A stretch of 47,097 nt of DNA from Alphaproteobacteria bacterium (GTDB lineage: Bacteria; Pseudomonadota; Alphaproteobacteria; SMXS01): the NCBI GenBank assembly GCA_030836535.1, contig JAURPT010000069.1:1-47097 (forward strand). Reading direction: 5' to 3'. Every line of letters begins with the position of its first letter. The first letter of the stretch is position 1. This document shows, piece by piece, positions 11,226 through 19,591 of the stretch. The notes beneath the pieces are model-generated. The model ran no database searches and was not told the DNA's origin. It was given only the letters and a program-made list of their open reading frames with translations. The position numbers and the translations under genes were made by a program.

Positions 11226-12785
11226 GTGCTGAAAGATATAGGGCATCTCTGGCGCCTGTTCGGCATTGCGCGCAAGCTGGCGCAATATAATGCCCTGTTC
11301 CCCCTTGATGCACTGAACCCGCCCAAAATCGTCTATCACGGCATTCGCCTGTTTACCGCCTTTGGGCCCCGAAAGGGCGACCCGGACAAAAGCCCTGGCC
11401 AACGTCTGGCCCAGGCGCTGGAATTCATGGGGCCCAGCTTCATCAAGCTGGGGCAGATCCTGGCGACACGGCCAGATATTATTGGCGAAGACATCTCCAA
11501 CGACCTGACCGCCCTGCAGGACCGCCTGCCGGCATTCCCCAAAGACGTCGCCCGTGAGATTGTAGAGAAGGAACTTGAGGCCCCGCTGGAAGAGCTGTTC
11601 ACCAGCTTCTCTGAAGAGGCCGTGGCTGCTGCCAGCATTGCCCAGGTGCACAAGGCTACGACCATCGATGGTCAGGAAGTTGCCGTCAAAATCCTGCGCC
11701 CGAATATTGAAGAAGCCTTCGCCCACGACCTCGAGCTTTTCTATTGGGTGGCCCGGCAGTTGGAAAAGCGGGCGCCGTCGCTGCGACAGCTACGCCCGGT
11801 TGATGTCGCCGATGTCTTTGCAGATATGGTGCGCCAGGAAATGAACCTGATGAACGAGGCGGCGGCCGCCGCCGAATTGGCGCAGAACACAGCAGAAGAC
11901 CCCTTCTTCCGGGTGCCCTTCGTAGTGTGGAACCGCACCTCAAAGCGCGTGCTGACCACCGAGTGGATCGACGGTATTCCCATTAACCAGCGCGAGCGGC
12001 TGGTAGAAGCGGGGCATGACATGGCGGCCCTGGGTGAAGGGGTGGTGCGTAATCTGCTGCTACAGGTGATGCGTGACGGCTTTTTCCACGCCGATTTGCA
12101 CCAGGGGAACCTGTTTGTCGACCGCGACAGCAACATTGTGGCCATTGATTTTGGCATCATGGGTCGGCTGGACCGACGCTCCCGACGCTATCTGGCCGGG
12201 ATCATGCGCGGGTTCCATACGGGCGACTATCGGAGGATCGCGGAAATTCACTTTGAAGCAGGCTTTGTGCCCCGTACCAAGTCGCTGGGGGAATTTGCCC
12301 AGGCCCTGCGCGCCATCGGGGAACCAATTGCCGGTCAATCACTGCAGGATATTTCCTTTGGCAAGATGCTGGCACAGCTACTCGATGTTGCCCGCACCTT
12401 TGAAATGGAAACGCAACCACATCTCTTGTTGTTGCAGAAGTCGATGGCCATGGTGGAAGGCCTGTCTGTCTCGCTGCACCCCGGCATTAATATGTGGGAT
12501 GTCTCGCCGCCGCTGATCGAGGACTGGATGGCCGCCAATATAGGGCCGTCTGCCCTGTTGCAGGAAGGGGCAGAAGCTGCCCTCAAGCTGTTCCGTTATC
12601 TGCCACTACTGGCTGATGAAGCCGAAACCCAGGCCAAGAGTGTACTGCGGGACGGGGTGCGCCTGCACCCGGACAGTACTGAACCGTTGAAGCCCCATGG
12701 CAGCAAATGGCAGAAGGCGCAGACACTGGTATTGGCCGCTATTGCTGTTCTTCTGGCTATTTCACTGTTTCAAAACGACCTTTAG
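11226..12785 (+). CDS. ubiB: Ubiquinone biosynthesis atypical kinase/ATPase UbiB
   Basis: ABC1/ADCK-family protein needed for aerobic ubiquinone synthesis, membrane-anchored. The start is GTG. Family motifs are present: the KxGQ signature FIKLGQILATRPDII (about 74-88), the Ala-rich loop AAASIAQVHKA, the catalytic-loop-like FFHADLHQGNLFV (about 286-298) and DFG in AIDFGIMGRLD (about 308). One hydrophobic C-terminal segment (about 495-515) is the membrane anchor. The 519 residues are in the usual range. It is separated from ubiE by 11 bases. Confidence 0.95.
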   Translation: MLKDIGHLWRLFGIARKLAQYNALFPLDALNPPKIVYHGIRLFTAFGPRKGDPDKSPGQRLAQALEFMGPSFIKLGQILATRPDIIGEDISNDLTALQDRLPAFPKDVAREIVEKELEAPLEELFTSFSEEAVAAASIAQVHKATTIDGQEVAVKILRPNIEEAFAHDLELFYWVARQLEKRAPSLRQLRPVDVADVFADMVRQEMNLMNEAAAAAELAQNTAEDPFFRVPFVVWNRTSKRVLTTEWIDGIPINQRERLVEAGHDMAALGEGVVRNLLLQVMRDGFFHADLHQGNLFVDRDSNIVAIDFGIMGRLDRRSRRYLAGIMRGFHTGDYRRIAEIHFEAGFVPRTKSLGEFAQALRAIGEPIAGQSLQDISFGKMLAQLLDVARTFEMETQPHLLLLQKSMAMVEGLSVSLHPGINMWDVSPPLIEDWMAANIGPSALLQEGAEAALKLFRYLPLLADEAETQAKSVLRDGVRLHPDSTEPLKPHGSKWQKAQTLVLAAIAVLLAISLFQNDL

Positions 12786-12829
12786 GACACACCGGCTTCG
12801 CTGAGCGCGAAAAGCGCGGGCCATTCTGA

Positions 12830-12872
12830 TTTACACAATTTTGTTGTAAATAGGTTGGAATTCCTCTAATAC
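12830..12872 (+). promoter_or_regulatory. Candidate promoter with overlapping inverted repeat upstream of coaBC
   Basis: TTTACA-N9-TGTAAA (12830-12850) is a perfect six-base inverted repeat in an AT-rich patch. TTGTAA (12844-12849), 17 bases, TAATAC (12867-12872) could be a -35/-10 pair overlapped by the repeat. The hexamers are only moderate matches. The arrangement suggests a repressor site for the coaBC-dut-Rrf2 unit; the regulator is unknown. Confidence 0.35.
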
Positions 12873-12917
12873 GCATGCGGAATTTGGGAAACGGCCTTAA
12901 AACGCCGTGCAAGGGAC

Positions 12918-14138
12918 ATGCTGGAAAACAAGCGCATCCTGATGATCATTGGCGGCGGCATTGCCGCCTATAAGAGCCTTGAGCTCATTCGTCGCCTGCA
13001 GGACAAGGGCGCGTCCGTGCGCGCGATCCTGACCGAGGGTGGCTCACAATTCATCACACCGTTGAGCGTCTCCAGCCTGACGGGCGACAAATGTTATACG
13101 GATTTATTCTCGCTGACCGATGAAGCGGAAATGGGGCACATTCGCCTCTCGCGTGAGGCAGACCTGCTGCTGGTCTGCCCTGCAACAGCAGACCTGATGG
13201 CCAGCATGGCCCATGGTCTGGCACGCGACCTGGCCAGCACCGCCCTGTTGGCCACCGACAAGCCAGTCATGATCTGCCCAAGCATGAATGTGCAGATGTG
13301 GCAACACCCGGCAACCCAGCGCAATGTAGGAACACTGCGCAAAGACGGCATCATCCAGATAGGGCCCGAAGACGGCGACATGGCCTGCGGCGAAGTGGGC
13401 AGTGGCCGCCTGGCAGAGGTGCCCAACATAGTTGCGGCGGTAGAGGATTTTTTCAGAGCCGCTGAGGCCCAACCCCTTGCCGGTCGCCACGCTCTCGTCA
13501 CCGCTGGTCCGACCTGGGAAGCCATCGACCCTGTGCGCTATATCGCCAATCATTCCTCCGGCAGGCAAGGTTATGCCATCGCCGAGGCGCTGGCACGGCT
13601 TGGCGCGCGGACAACGCTCGTCTCTGGCCCAACGAACCTGGCTGCACCCGCCGGCGTTGAAACCATCAACATTACCTCGGCCCGCGACATGGAAGCCGCC
13701 TGCCATGGCGCTTTGCCGGCAGACATCGCCATCTGTGTCGCTGCGGTGGCCGACTGGCGCGTCGACAGCGAAGCGCAAAGCAAGGTCAAGAAGGATGGCG
13801 GGGCACCCCCCAGCCTGACGCTGGTGGAAAACCCAGACATTCTGGCGGGCCTGTGCAACGCGGGCAACAAACGCCCTGCGCTGGTCATTGGTTTTGCCGC
13901 TGAGACAGACAATGTCGTCGATTACGCGACGGCCAAGCGCAAACGCAAGGGCTGCGACTGGATTGTTGCCAACGATGTTTCCCCCGCCACCGGCATTATG
14001 GGGGGCGAGAACAATCGCGTGCATCTGATCTCCGAACAGAGCTGCGAAGACTGGGCCGAAGGTGCCAAGGACGATGTTGCCCGCCAATTGGCTGACCGCA
14101 TCGCCGCACATTTTGAGTCTCAAGAGGCTGCACAATGA
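12918..14138 (+). CDS. coaBC: Bifunctional phosphopantothenoylcysteine decarboxylase / phosphopantothenate-cysteine ligase
   Basis: Two consecutive steps of coenzyme A synthesis: ligation of cysteine to 4'-phosphopantothenate (CoaB) and decarboxylation (CoaC). The CoaC flavoprotein domain (about 1-185) has catalytic His74 in GHIRL, the PSMN motif near 120 and the [11 protein letters not shown] lid near 157. The CoaB domain begins near 190, with [16 protein letters not shown], the NHSSGRQG motif and [18 protein letters not shown]. The ATG at 12918 has AAGGGA just upstream. Its stop overlaps the dut start by four bases (ATGA), indicating coupled translation. Confidence 0.96.
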   Translation: MLENKRILMIIGGGIAAYKSLELIRRLQDKGASVRAILTEGGSQFITPLSVSSLTGDKCYTDLFSLTDEAEMGHIRLSREADLLLVCPATADLMASMAHGLARDLASTALLATDKPVMICPSMNVQMWQHPATQRNVGTLRKDGIIQIGPEDGDMACGEVGSGRLAEVPNIVAAVEDFFRAAEAQPLAGRHALVTAGPTWEAIDPVRYIANHSSGRQGYAIAEALARLGARTTLVSGPTNLAAPAGVETINITSARDMEAACHGALPADIAICVAAVADWRVDSEAQSKVKKDGGAPPSLTLVENPDILAGLCNAGNKRPALVIGFAAETDNVVDYATAKRKRKGCDWIVANDVSPATGIMGGENNRVHLISEQSCEDWAEGAKDDVARQLADRIAAHFESQEAAQ

Positions 14139-14602
14139 CAACCACCGTTGCCATACAGCAATTGCCGCACAGCGACGGCATGGCCCTGCCCAATTATGAG
14201 ACGGCGCAGGCCGCCGGTATGGACTTGGCCGCCGCCATCGACACCACACTTACCCTGGCGCCGGGAGAACGACAGATCGTGCCCACCGGCATTGCCATTG
14301 CGCTTCCCGCCGGGCTGGAAGCTCAGGTGCGGCCCCGGTCCGGCCTGGCAGCCAAGCAGGGCGTCACCGTCTTGAATGCACCGGGCACCATTGATGCGGA
14401 CTATCGCGGCGAAGTCGGGGTCATTCTCGTTAATCTTGGCCAGGACGATGTACAGATCGAACGCGGTGACCGCATTGCCCAGCTCGTCATTGCACCTGTT
14501 TTGCAAGTTGATTGGGAGCCAGTGGCGAGTTTGCCTGAAACCGTGCGCGGCACCGGCGGTTTCGGGTCAACAGGCCTAGCAGAAAGCGGGGGCGCAGGCT
14601 GA
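14135..14602 (+). CDS. dut: Deoxyuridine 5'-triphosphate nucleotidohydrolase (dUTPase)
   Basis: Hydrolyses dUTP to dUMP and pyrophosphate, keeping uracil out of DNA and supplying dTMP synthesis. The five dUTPase motifs are recognisable: [27 protein letters not shown] (with the catalytic Asp), RIAQLVI and the C-terminal [10 protein letters not shown] arm. The 155 residues are standard for the trimeric enzyme. It overlaps coaBC by four bases and its TGA shares one base with the ATG of the next gene (TGATG). The coaBC-dut pairing is widespread in proteobacteria. Confidence 0.97.
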   Translation: MTTTVAIQQLPHSDGMALPNYETAQAAGMDLAAAIDTTLTLAPGERQIVPTGIAIALPAGLEAQVRPRSGLAAKQGVTVLNAPGTIDADYRGEVGVILVNLGQDDVQIERGDRIAQLVIAPVLQVDWEPVASLPETVRGTGGFGSTGLAESGGAG

Positions 14603-15057
14603 TGCTGAAACTTTCCCGCAAGACGCTCTATGCCCTCGAGGCCGTGGTGGACATTGCCTATAACGCCCGGTCCGAACCGGTGCAGTCTAAGGAAATCACC
14701 CTGCGGCAGGGTATTCCCCAGCGTTATCTGGAACAGGTCATGCAGCATCTGGTCCGTGCGGGCATCCTCAAGGGGATCCGTGGACCCGGCGGCGGCTACC
14801 TGTTGGCCCGCGAACGCCGCCGGATCAGCGCGGGCGATATTGTCCGCGTTATCGGCGCATTGGAAAATGGCGGTGAACCCGGCACTTACGAAACGGATTC
14901 CAGCATTGGTCAGGAAATCGTACAACCCATTCTAGGTGAGCTGTATGACGGCATGATGGCCCAGCTCGACGACATTACCGTCGATGATCTATGCACCCGA
15001 GCAAGGGCGCAGGGGTTGAGCCGCGTTGGTGATGACCGCCTGGACTTCACCATCTAG
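14602..15057 (+). CDS. Rrf2-family transcriptional regulator, CymR-like
   Basis: A 151-residue winged-helix protein. [22 protein letters not shown] and the recognition-helix region IPQRYLEQVMQHLVRAGILKGIRGPGGGY (given here in part by its ends) are classic Rrf2 features. The three-cysteine cluster that binds Fe-S in IscR, NsrR or RirA is absent; the only cysteine is in DDLCTR near 133. That makes it more like CymR, the cysteine-metabolism repressor, and cysK is the next gene. Regulation of cysK or of its own unit is inferred. It overlaps dut by one base, so it may be co-expressed with coaBC-dut. Confidence 0.88.
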   Translation: MLKLSRKTLYALEAVVDIAYNARSEPVQSKEITLRQGIPQRYLEQVMQHLVRAGILKGIRGPGGGYLLARERRRISAGDIVRVIGALENGGEPGTYETDSSIGQEIVQPILGELYDGMMAQLDDITVDDLCTRARAQGLSRVGDDRLDFTI

Positions 15058-15179
15058 CTCGACGCAAACCTATCCTTTAGAACCACTTTTTGGGTGAGGC
15101 GCCCTGCGTTCTCCGCTAGTCTGGTGCCCTATAGCGGGGGCCGGGATGCCGGCGCATATCATCATCAAGGGAGCGAAGC

Positions 15180-16145
15180 ATGTCCGTTACCAAAACAGGC
15201 ACACAGGGCCGCGGCAAGATTTACGATTCGATTACAGAGACTATTGGCAACACACCGATTGTGCGCCTCAACAATATTGGCGAGGCCAATGGCTGCAAGG
15301 CCAACCTGCTGGCAAAGCTGGAGTTCTTCAACCCCATCTCCTCCGTGAAGGACCGGATCGGCGTCGCCATGGTCAGCGCCATGGAAGAAGCAGGCGTGCT
15401 GGGCCCCAACACCACCGTAATTGAACCGACATCCGGCAATACGGGGATTGCACTGGCCTTTGTCTGCGCCTCTCGCGGCTATCGCCTGATACTGGTGATG
15501 CCGGAAAGCATGTCCATCGAACGCCGCAAAATGCTGCTATTGCTGGGAGCTGACCTTGAACTGACACCCGCCGCCAAGGGCATGCGCGGGGCGATTATGC
15601 GCGCTGAAGAGCTGAAAGAAGAAATTGGCGATGCCGTTATCCCGCAGCAGTTCGACAATTCGGCCAACCCTCAGATCCATCGCATCACATCGGCTGAGGA
15701 AATCTGGGCCGATACAGACGGCAAGGTGGACGCTGTAATCTCCGGCATCGGAACCGGCGGGACCATTACCGGCATCGGTGAAGTCCTGAAAGAGCGCAAC
15801 CCCGACCTGCAGATGATCGCAGTAGAGCCCGAAGACAGTCCGATCCTGTCTGGCGGGGAACCGGGGCCGCACAAAATCCAGGGTATTGGCGCGGGCTTTG
15901 TACCATCGATCCTGAACACCGAAGTGATCGACGAAGTGCTGACCATCTCCAATGAGACCGCTTTCAATGTCGCCCGCGAACTGGCCCGGACAGAGGGTAT
16001 TCCTGTCGGCATTTCCTCTGGCGCTGCCGTTGGGGCTGCTATTGAATATGGCTCACTCCCGGAAAACGAGAGCAAGAATGTGGTGATCATCATTCCATCC
16101 TTCGCAGAGCGCTACCTGACCACCGCTTTGTTCGACGGGCTTTAG
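15180..16145 (+). CDS. cysK: Cysteine synthase A (O-acetylserine sulfhydrylase)
   Basis: PLP enzyme making L-cysteine from O-acetylserine and sulfide. The PLP lysine is K57 in SSVKDRIG, and the substrate loop TSGNTG is at 84-89. The C-terminal PLP-phosphate loop [10 protein letters not shown] is present. The 321 residues are typical. AAGGGAG six bases before the ATG is a strong ribosome site. A 122-base gap separates it from the Rrf2 gene and probably holds its own promoter, though I see no clear -35/-10. A MoeB-like E1 gene follows after 12 bases. Confidence 0.95.
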   Translation: MSVTKTGTQGRGKIYDSITETIGNTPIVRLNNIGEANGCKANLLAKLEFFNPISSVKDRIGVAMVSAMEEAGVLGPNTTVIEPTSGNTGIALAFVCASRGYRLILVMPESMSIERRKMLLLLGADLELTPAAKGMRGAIMRAEELKEEIGDAVIPQQFDNSANPQIHRITSAEEIWADTDGKVDAVISGIGTGGTITGIGEVLKERNPDLQMIAVEPEDSPILSGGEPGPHKIQGIGAGFVPSILNTEVIDEVLTISNETAFNVARELARTEGIPVGISSGAAVGAAIEYGSLPENESKNVVIIIPSFAERYLTTALFDGL

Positions 16146-16157
16146 GCGCCAGGGTGT

Positions 16158-16964
16158 ATGGACTTTACCGACGACCAGATTGAGCGCTATGCGCGTCACA
16201 TCATCCTGCGGGAAGTAGGCGGCGCCGGGCAGCAGAAGCTGCTGGGTGCCCGTGTGCTGGTCGTTGGTGCTGGTGGGCTGGGGTCGCCCCTGTTGATGTA
16301 TCTGGCCTCAGCCGGGGTCGGCACCATCGGCGTTATTGATGATGATGTTGTCGACCTGTCCAACCTACAACGGCAGATCATCCATACAACACCGGATATC
16401 GACCACTCCAAGGTAGACAGCGCAAAGCAAACCATTGAAGCACTCAACCCGGATGTGACGGTCATCTGCCACCAGGAACGCCTGACAGCAGATAACGCAA
16501 TGGCGCTTATCAGCGACTACGACATCGTGGCAGATGGGTCAGATAATTTTGCGACCCGTTTTCTCGTGAATGATGCCTGCTACCTGGCGGGTAAAACGCT
16601 GGTCTTCGCGGCCATTGGCCAATTTGAAGGCCAGCTTTCCACCTTCAAGGCGCATAGCGGCGATGATGCCCCCTGCTATCGCTGCCTGTTTCCGGCCCCG
16701 CCAGCAGACGGTACAGTCCCTTCCTGCGCCGAAGCCGGTGTCTTGGGGGCTTTGGCCGGTGTGATGGGTGCCCTGCAGGGTGTTGAAGTCATAAAAGAAA
16801 TTCTGGAACTGGGTGACAGCATGGCCGGACGACTGATGATCTATGATGCCTTGTCTACTCGCACGCGGACTATTCGCCTCAAACCAGACCCCGCCTGCAA
16901 GCTTTGCGGCGAGCATGCCCAGTTGACTGACCTGTCACACTTCCAGGCCGAAGACGCTGCATGA
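16158..16964 (+). CDS. MoeB/ThiF/HesA-family adenylyltransferase (E1-like)
   Basis: Activates the C-terminal Gly-Gly of a sulfur-carrier protein (MoaD or ThiS type) by adenylation. The 268-residue protein has the ATP-binding GAGGLGS at 37-43 and the family segment DDDVVDLSNLQRQI. Two CxxC pairs for structural zinc are present: CYRC near 173 and CKLC near 248. SCAEAGVLG near 189 holds the candidate catalytic cysteine. There is no C-terminal rhodanese domain, so it is MoeB/ThiF-length. No ThiS or MoaD gene is in the window, so the partner is unknown. It ends in an ATGA overlap with the DsrE-like gene. Confidence 0.9.
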   Translation: MDFTDDQIERYARHIILREVGGAGQQKLLGARVLVVGAGGLGSPLLMYLASAGVGTIGVIDDDVVDLSNLQRQIIHTTPDIDHSKVDSAKQTIEALNPDVTVICHQERLTADNAMALISDYDIVADGSDNFATRFLVNDACYLAGKTLVFAAIGQFEGQLSTFKAHSGDDAPCYRCLFPAPPADGTVPSCAEAGVLGALAGVMGALQGVEVIKEILELGDSMAGRLMIYDALSTRTRTIRLKPDPACKLCGEHAQLTDLSHFQAEDAA

Positions 16965-17341
16965 GCAGGCCGGGCCTTGCACTGATCATTCATGATGGTT
17001 CGTATGACCGGGTCCACTATGCGCTGGTGATGGCCAGTGGCGCTGCCGCCATCAATCGGGATGTCTCTATTCTGTTCGCTGGGGCAGCAACCAAGTTAAT
17101 GACACAGGATGCGCCCCTGCCGGAGACGGACAAGCACTATCAGGACAAGGGTATCGCTGGTTTTGATGAATTGCTGGCTGCCTGTACAGACCTTGGGGTC
17201 ACGCTGCATGTATGCGAAACGGCCCTGGTTGCCCACGACATAGACCCCGCATCGCTGCGCCAGTATTTACCCCTGAAAGGGGGTGGATATGTCGGATTTC
17301 TGGCCAGTCTTGACGACACCACCCAGCAGATCTTTATCTAG
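16961..17341 (+). CDS. DsrE/DsrF-like family protein
   Basis: A 126-residue cytoplasmic protein of the DsrE-like fold, whose members pass or bind sulfane sulfur. The beginning LALIIHDGSYDRVHYALVMA and the middle VSILFAGAA match this fold. A single cysteine in VTLHVCETAL (around residue 85) is in the place where active DsrE/TusD proteins have theirs. Its start overlaps the E1 gene by four bases, so the two are probably made together; a link to sulfur-carrier chemistry is inferred from this. Its stop overlaps that of the convergent dehydrogenase within a CTAG. Confidence 0.75.
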   Translation: MSRPGLALIIHDGSYDRVHYALVMASGAAAINRDVSILFAGAATKLMTQDAPLPETDKHYQDKGIAGFDELLAACTDLGVTLHVCETALVAHDIDPASLRQYLPLKGGGYVGFLASLDDTTQQIFI

Positions 17342-18324
17342 ATAAGGCCCTCTAACACCCGGTCGGGCGGGGTGTGCCCGTCTGCGTGGGTGCGGATGTT
17401 GATGATGACTTTTTCACCCATTTCCACCCGGCCTTCGAGAGTGGCAGAGCCCATATGCGGCAAGAGGACCACATTTTCCATCGCCAGCATTTTCGGGTTG
17501 ATAGCCGGTTCTTTTTCAAACACATCCAACCCGGCACCCGCCAGCTTGCCGTCTTCCAACATCGATACAAGCGCCTGTTCGTCAACAATCTCGCCGCGCG
17601 CCGTATTGATCAGATAGGAATCCGGCTTCATCAACCGCAGGCGACGCGCGGATAGCAGATGATAGGTCGCGGGTGTATGGGGGCAGTTGACAGAAACAAT
17701 ATCCATCCGCGCCAACATCTGGTCGAGGCTTTCCCAATAGGTCGCCTCAAGTTCCTGTTCAGTTACCTCACGCACCCGCTGGCGGTTGTGATAGTGGATA
17801 GACAACCCAAATGCCCGCGCCCGTCTAGCGACAGCCTGGCCAATGCGGCCCATACCAACAATGCCCAGCCGCTTGCCAGAGACACGGTGCCCCATCATGC
17901 CCGCGGGGGACCAACCCTGCCAGGTGCCGGACTGGATCATCCCCATGCCTTCTGGCATCCGGCGCACGGTGGCCAGAATGAGCGCCATGGTCATGTCGGC
18001 CGTGTCTTCCGTCAGCACGCCGGGCGTGTTGGTAACTGTGATGCCCTGCGCCTGCGCCGCCTTAATGTCGATATGGTCGGTGCCCGTGCCAAAATTGGCA
18101 ATCAGCTTAAGATTGTCGCCCGCCTGCACCAGCAGCGATGCATCCAGCACATCGCTCAATGAGGGAACGAGGACATCCGCTTCTTGAAGGGCCTGGGCCA
18201 GTTGCTCGTTGGAAAAAGGGGTGTCATCGACATTCAGGCTGGTGTCGAACAGCTCCATCATCCGCGTTTCAATAGCGGCGGGGAGCTTGCGCGTCACGAT
18301 CACCCGAGGTTTCGATGATGTCAT
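17338..18324 (-). CDS. D-2-hydroxyacid dehydrogenase (glyoxylate/hydroxypyruvate reductase type)
   Basis: NAD(P)H-dependent reductase of 2-keto acids, 328 residues. The Rossmann motif GIVGMGRIGQAVARRA is near residue 153. The catalytic Arg is in NTARGEIVD (about 238), followed by a Glu and the catalytic His in LPHMGSAT (about 290), so the active site is complete. I start it at the ATG at 18324, preceded by AAGGGA, rather than at a GTG/ATG 21 bases further upstream. Glyoxylate, hydroxypyruvate or another keto acid could be the substrate. It is divergent from the SH3-protein gene. Confidence 0.93.
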   Translation of the reverse strand: MTSSKPRVIVTRKLPAAIETRMMELFDTSLNVDDTPFSNEQLAQALQEADVLVPSLSDVLDASLLVQAGDNLKLIANFGTGTDHIDIKAAQAQGITVTNTPGVLTEDTADMTMALILATVRRMPEGMGMIQSGTWQGWSPAGMMGHRVSGKRLGIVGMGRIGQAVARRARAFGLSIHYHNRQRVREVTEQELEATYWESLDQMLARMDIVSVNCPHTPATYHLLSARRLRLMKPDSYLINTARGEIVDEQALVSMLEDGKLAGAGLDVFEKEPAINPKMLAMENVVLLPHMGSATLEGRVEMGEKVIINIRTHADGHTPPDRVLEGLI

Positions 18325-18459
18325 GGTCTTTCCCTTAACACCCAACTGGTATGTCCGTTATATCGCGTGCGGTGCAAAGGAAACAATAGGCGGAAAGAAT
18401 GGCCCCCAATCCTTGCTGCCTATTGACCAAAGCGCCCCATCGCACCTACATCTACAGGC

Positions 18460-18975
18460 ATGATCAAACCTGTCTTCAAACCACTGATGTTGTTAGTCGC
18501 CGCCGCCGTTCTGACGACGGCAAACATACCGGTTACGGCCACCGCGCAGACAGTCGGCGAATCCGGCTTGCCGTTACCCCGCTTTGTCTCTCTGGGCGTC
18601 ACCAAGGCTAATATGCGTGTCGGCCCGAAGCAGACCCATCCAATCCAGTGGGTTTATCAGAAGAAAGGGACACCGCTGGAAATTATAGAAGAATACGAAG
18701 CCTGGCGGCGGGTTCGGGATATTGACGGTACCACGGGTTGGATGCACCGCCGGCTGCTGGTGGGCAAGCGCACCGCCATCATTACTGCAGACTGGGCCAG
18801 CATTCGCACGCAGCCCGACGTAACAGCGCCGCTGACCGTCCGCGCAGAAAAAGGGGTGGCGGGTACGCTGGAAGAATGCACCCAGCGCTGGTGCCTGATC
18901 ACCATTCAAGGGCGTGATGGCTGGATCGAAAAAGACCTCATCTGGGGGGTCTACCCAATTGAGGTCTTCGATTAA
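18460..18975 (+). CDS. Secreted bacterial SH3-domain protein
   Basis: A 171-residue exported protein. Residues 1-30 are a signal peptide (hydrophobic LMLLVAAAVL, cleavage likely after TATAQ). Two SH3b-like repeats follow. In the first, VTKANMRVGPKQTHPIQW and GWMHRRLL are diagnostic; in the second, ADWASIRTQPDVTAPL and GWIEKDLIWG. Such proteins often bind cell wall or peptides in the periplasm; the ligand here is unknown. The ribosome site is weak, and the start could be the Met at residue 10. Alphaproteobacteria frequently keep it divergent from a 2-hydroxyacid dehydrogenase, as here. Confidence 0.88.
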   Translation: MIKPVFKPLMLLVAAAVLTTANIPVTATAQTVGESGLPLPRFVSLGVTKANMRVGPKQTHPIQWVYQKKGTPLEIIEEYEAWRRVRDIDGTTGWMHRRLLVGKRTAIITADWASIRTQPDVTAPLTVRAEKGVAGTLEECTQRWCLITIQGRDGWIEKDLIWGVYPIEVFD

Positions 18976-18992
18976 GTCGGAATAGTCTTAGA

Positions 18993-19586
18993 CTAGAGAT
19001 CTCTGGCAAGCTCCGCCCGGACATCCGCATTCAGCCCGGCCATATGCATGTAATTTTCATGGCGTATCGCCAACATCACCTGCGCCTCGCCGCCAGCAAA
19101 AGCCTTGGCGGCTGACTCTGTCAGCGGGAAATGAATGAAGTGCACAGCAGACGTTTTGCCGTCATCTGTGGTGCGGTCGGCATCATCTTCCGGGATGCCG
19201 GCAATTTCTTCATCGCCGACGACCAGAAAAATCTGGTCTTCAATATGGCCCATACGCGCCAGGCTGCGCGCGCGACGACCGACATCTTCAATCTCAATCA
19301 TCATGGTGGCCACCAATTCGCCGCCCTGCGGTATCAGCGGGTTATAGGCTGCCAGTTCGTCGGCAATCTGTTCTTCGCCACCTTTTTCGATATAGAGCAT
19401 TTCATGAATCTGAAACCACATGGTGTCGTGGTTTTCAAAATAGAACATGACATCAGGGCCAACGGCAACGCGGCGGTTCCGCTTGGTCGCCACCAGCGCC
19501 GAGCGGCGTTCAAGGCGCTCTTCAGCGTAGACCTCCATGGGCAGGATGTCGTCACGGGTGATCTGACGGGGGGATGCAGTCGTCAT
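18993..19586 (-). CDS. DUF3501 family protein
   Basis: A 197-residue soluble protein of unknown function that I recognise as DUF3501. Typical segments are ITRDDILPMEVYAEER at the N-terminus, VGPDVMFYFENHDTMWFQIHEML and GGELVATMMIEIEDVGRR. It has no cysteine, signal peptide or membrane segment. It starts five bases after the CCG-type Fe-S protein gene, and a rubrerythrin gene lies just beyond. This trio recurs in many bacteria, which suggests a shared job, probably in redox or peroxide defence, but no mechanism can be claimed. Confidence 0.85.
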   Translation of the reverse strand: MTTASPRQITRDDILPMEVYAEERLERRSALVATKRNRRVAVGPDVMFYFENHDTMWFQIHEMLYIEKGGEEQIADELAAYNPLIPQGGELVATMMIEIEDVGRRARSLARMGHIEDQIFLVVGDEEIAGIPEDDADRTTDDGKTSAVHFIHFPLTESAAKAFAGGEAQVMLAIRHENYMHMAGLNADVRAELARDL

Positions 19587-19591
19587 TCGTT

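Noticed and set aside
13104-14249. 381-codon minus-strand ORF opposite coaBC and dut
   Set aside because: It spans two conserved genes on the other strand and shows no domain; an effect of high GC.
18423-18451. TTGACC-17-CTACAT as a promoter giving a leaderless transcript of the SH3-protein gene
   Set aside because: The -10 hexamer matches poorly; the -35 alone is not enough.
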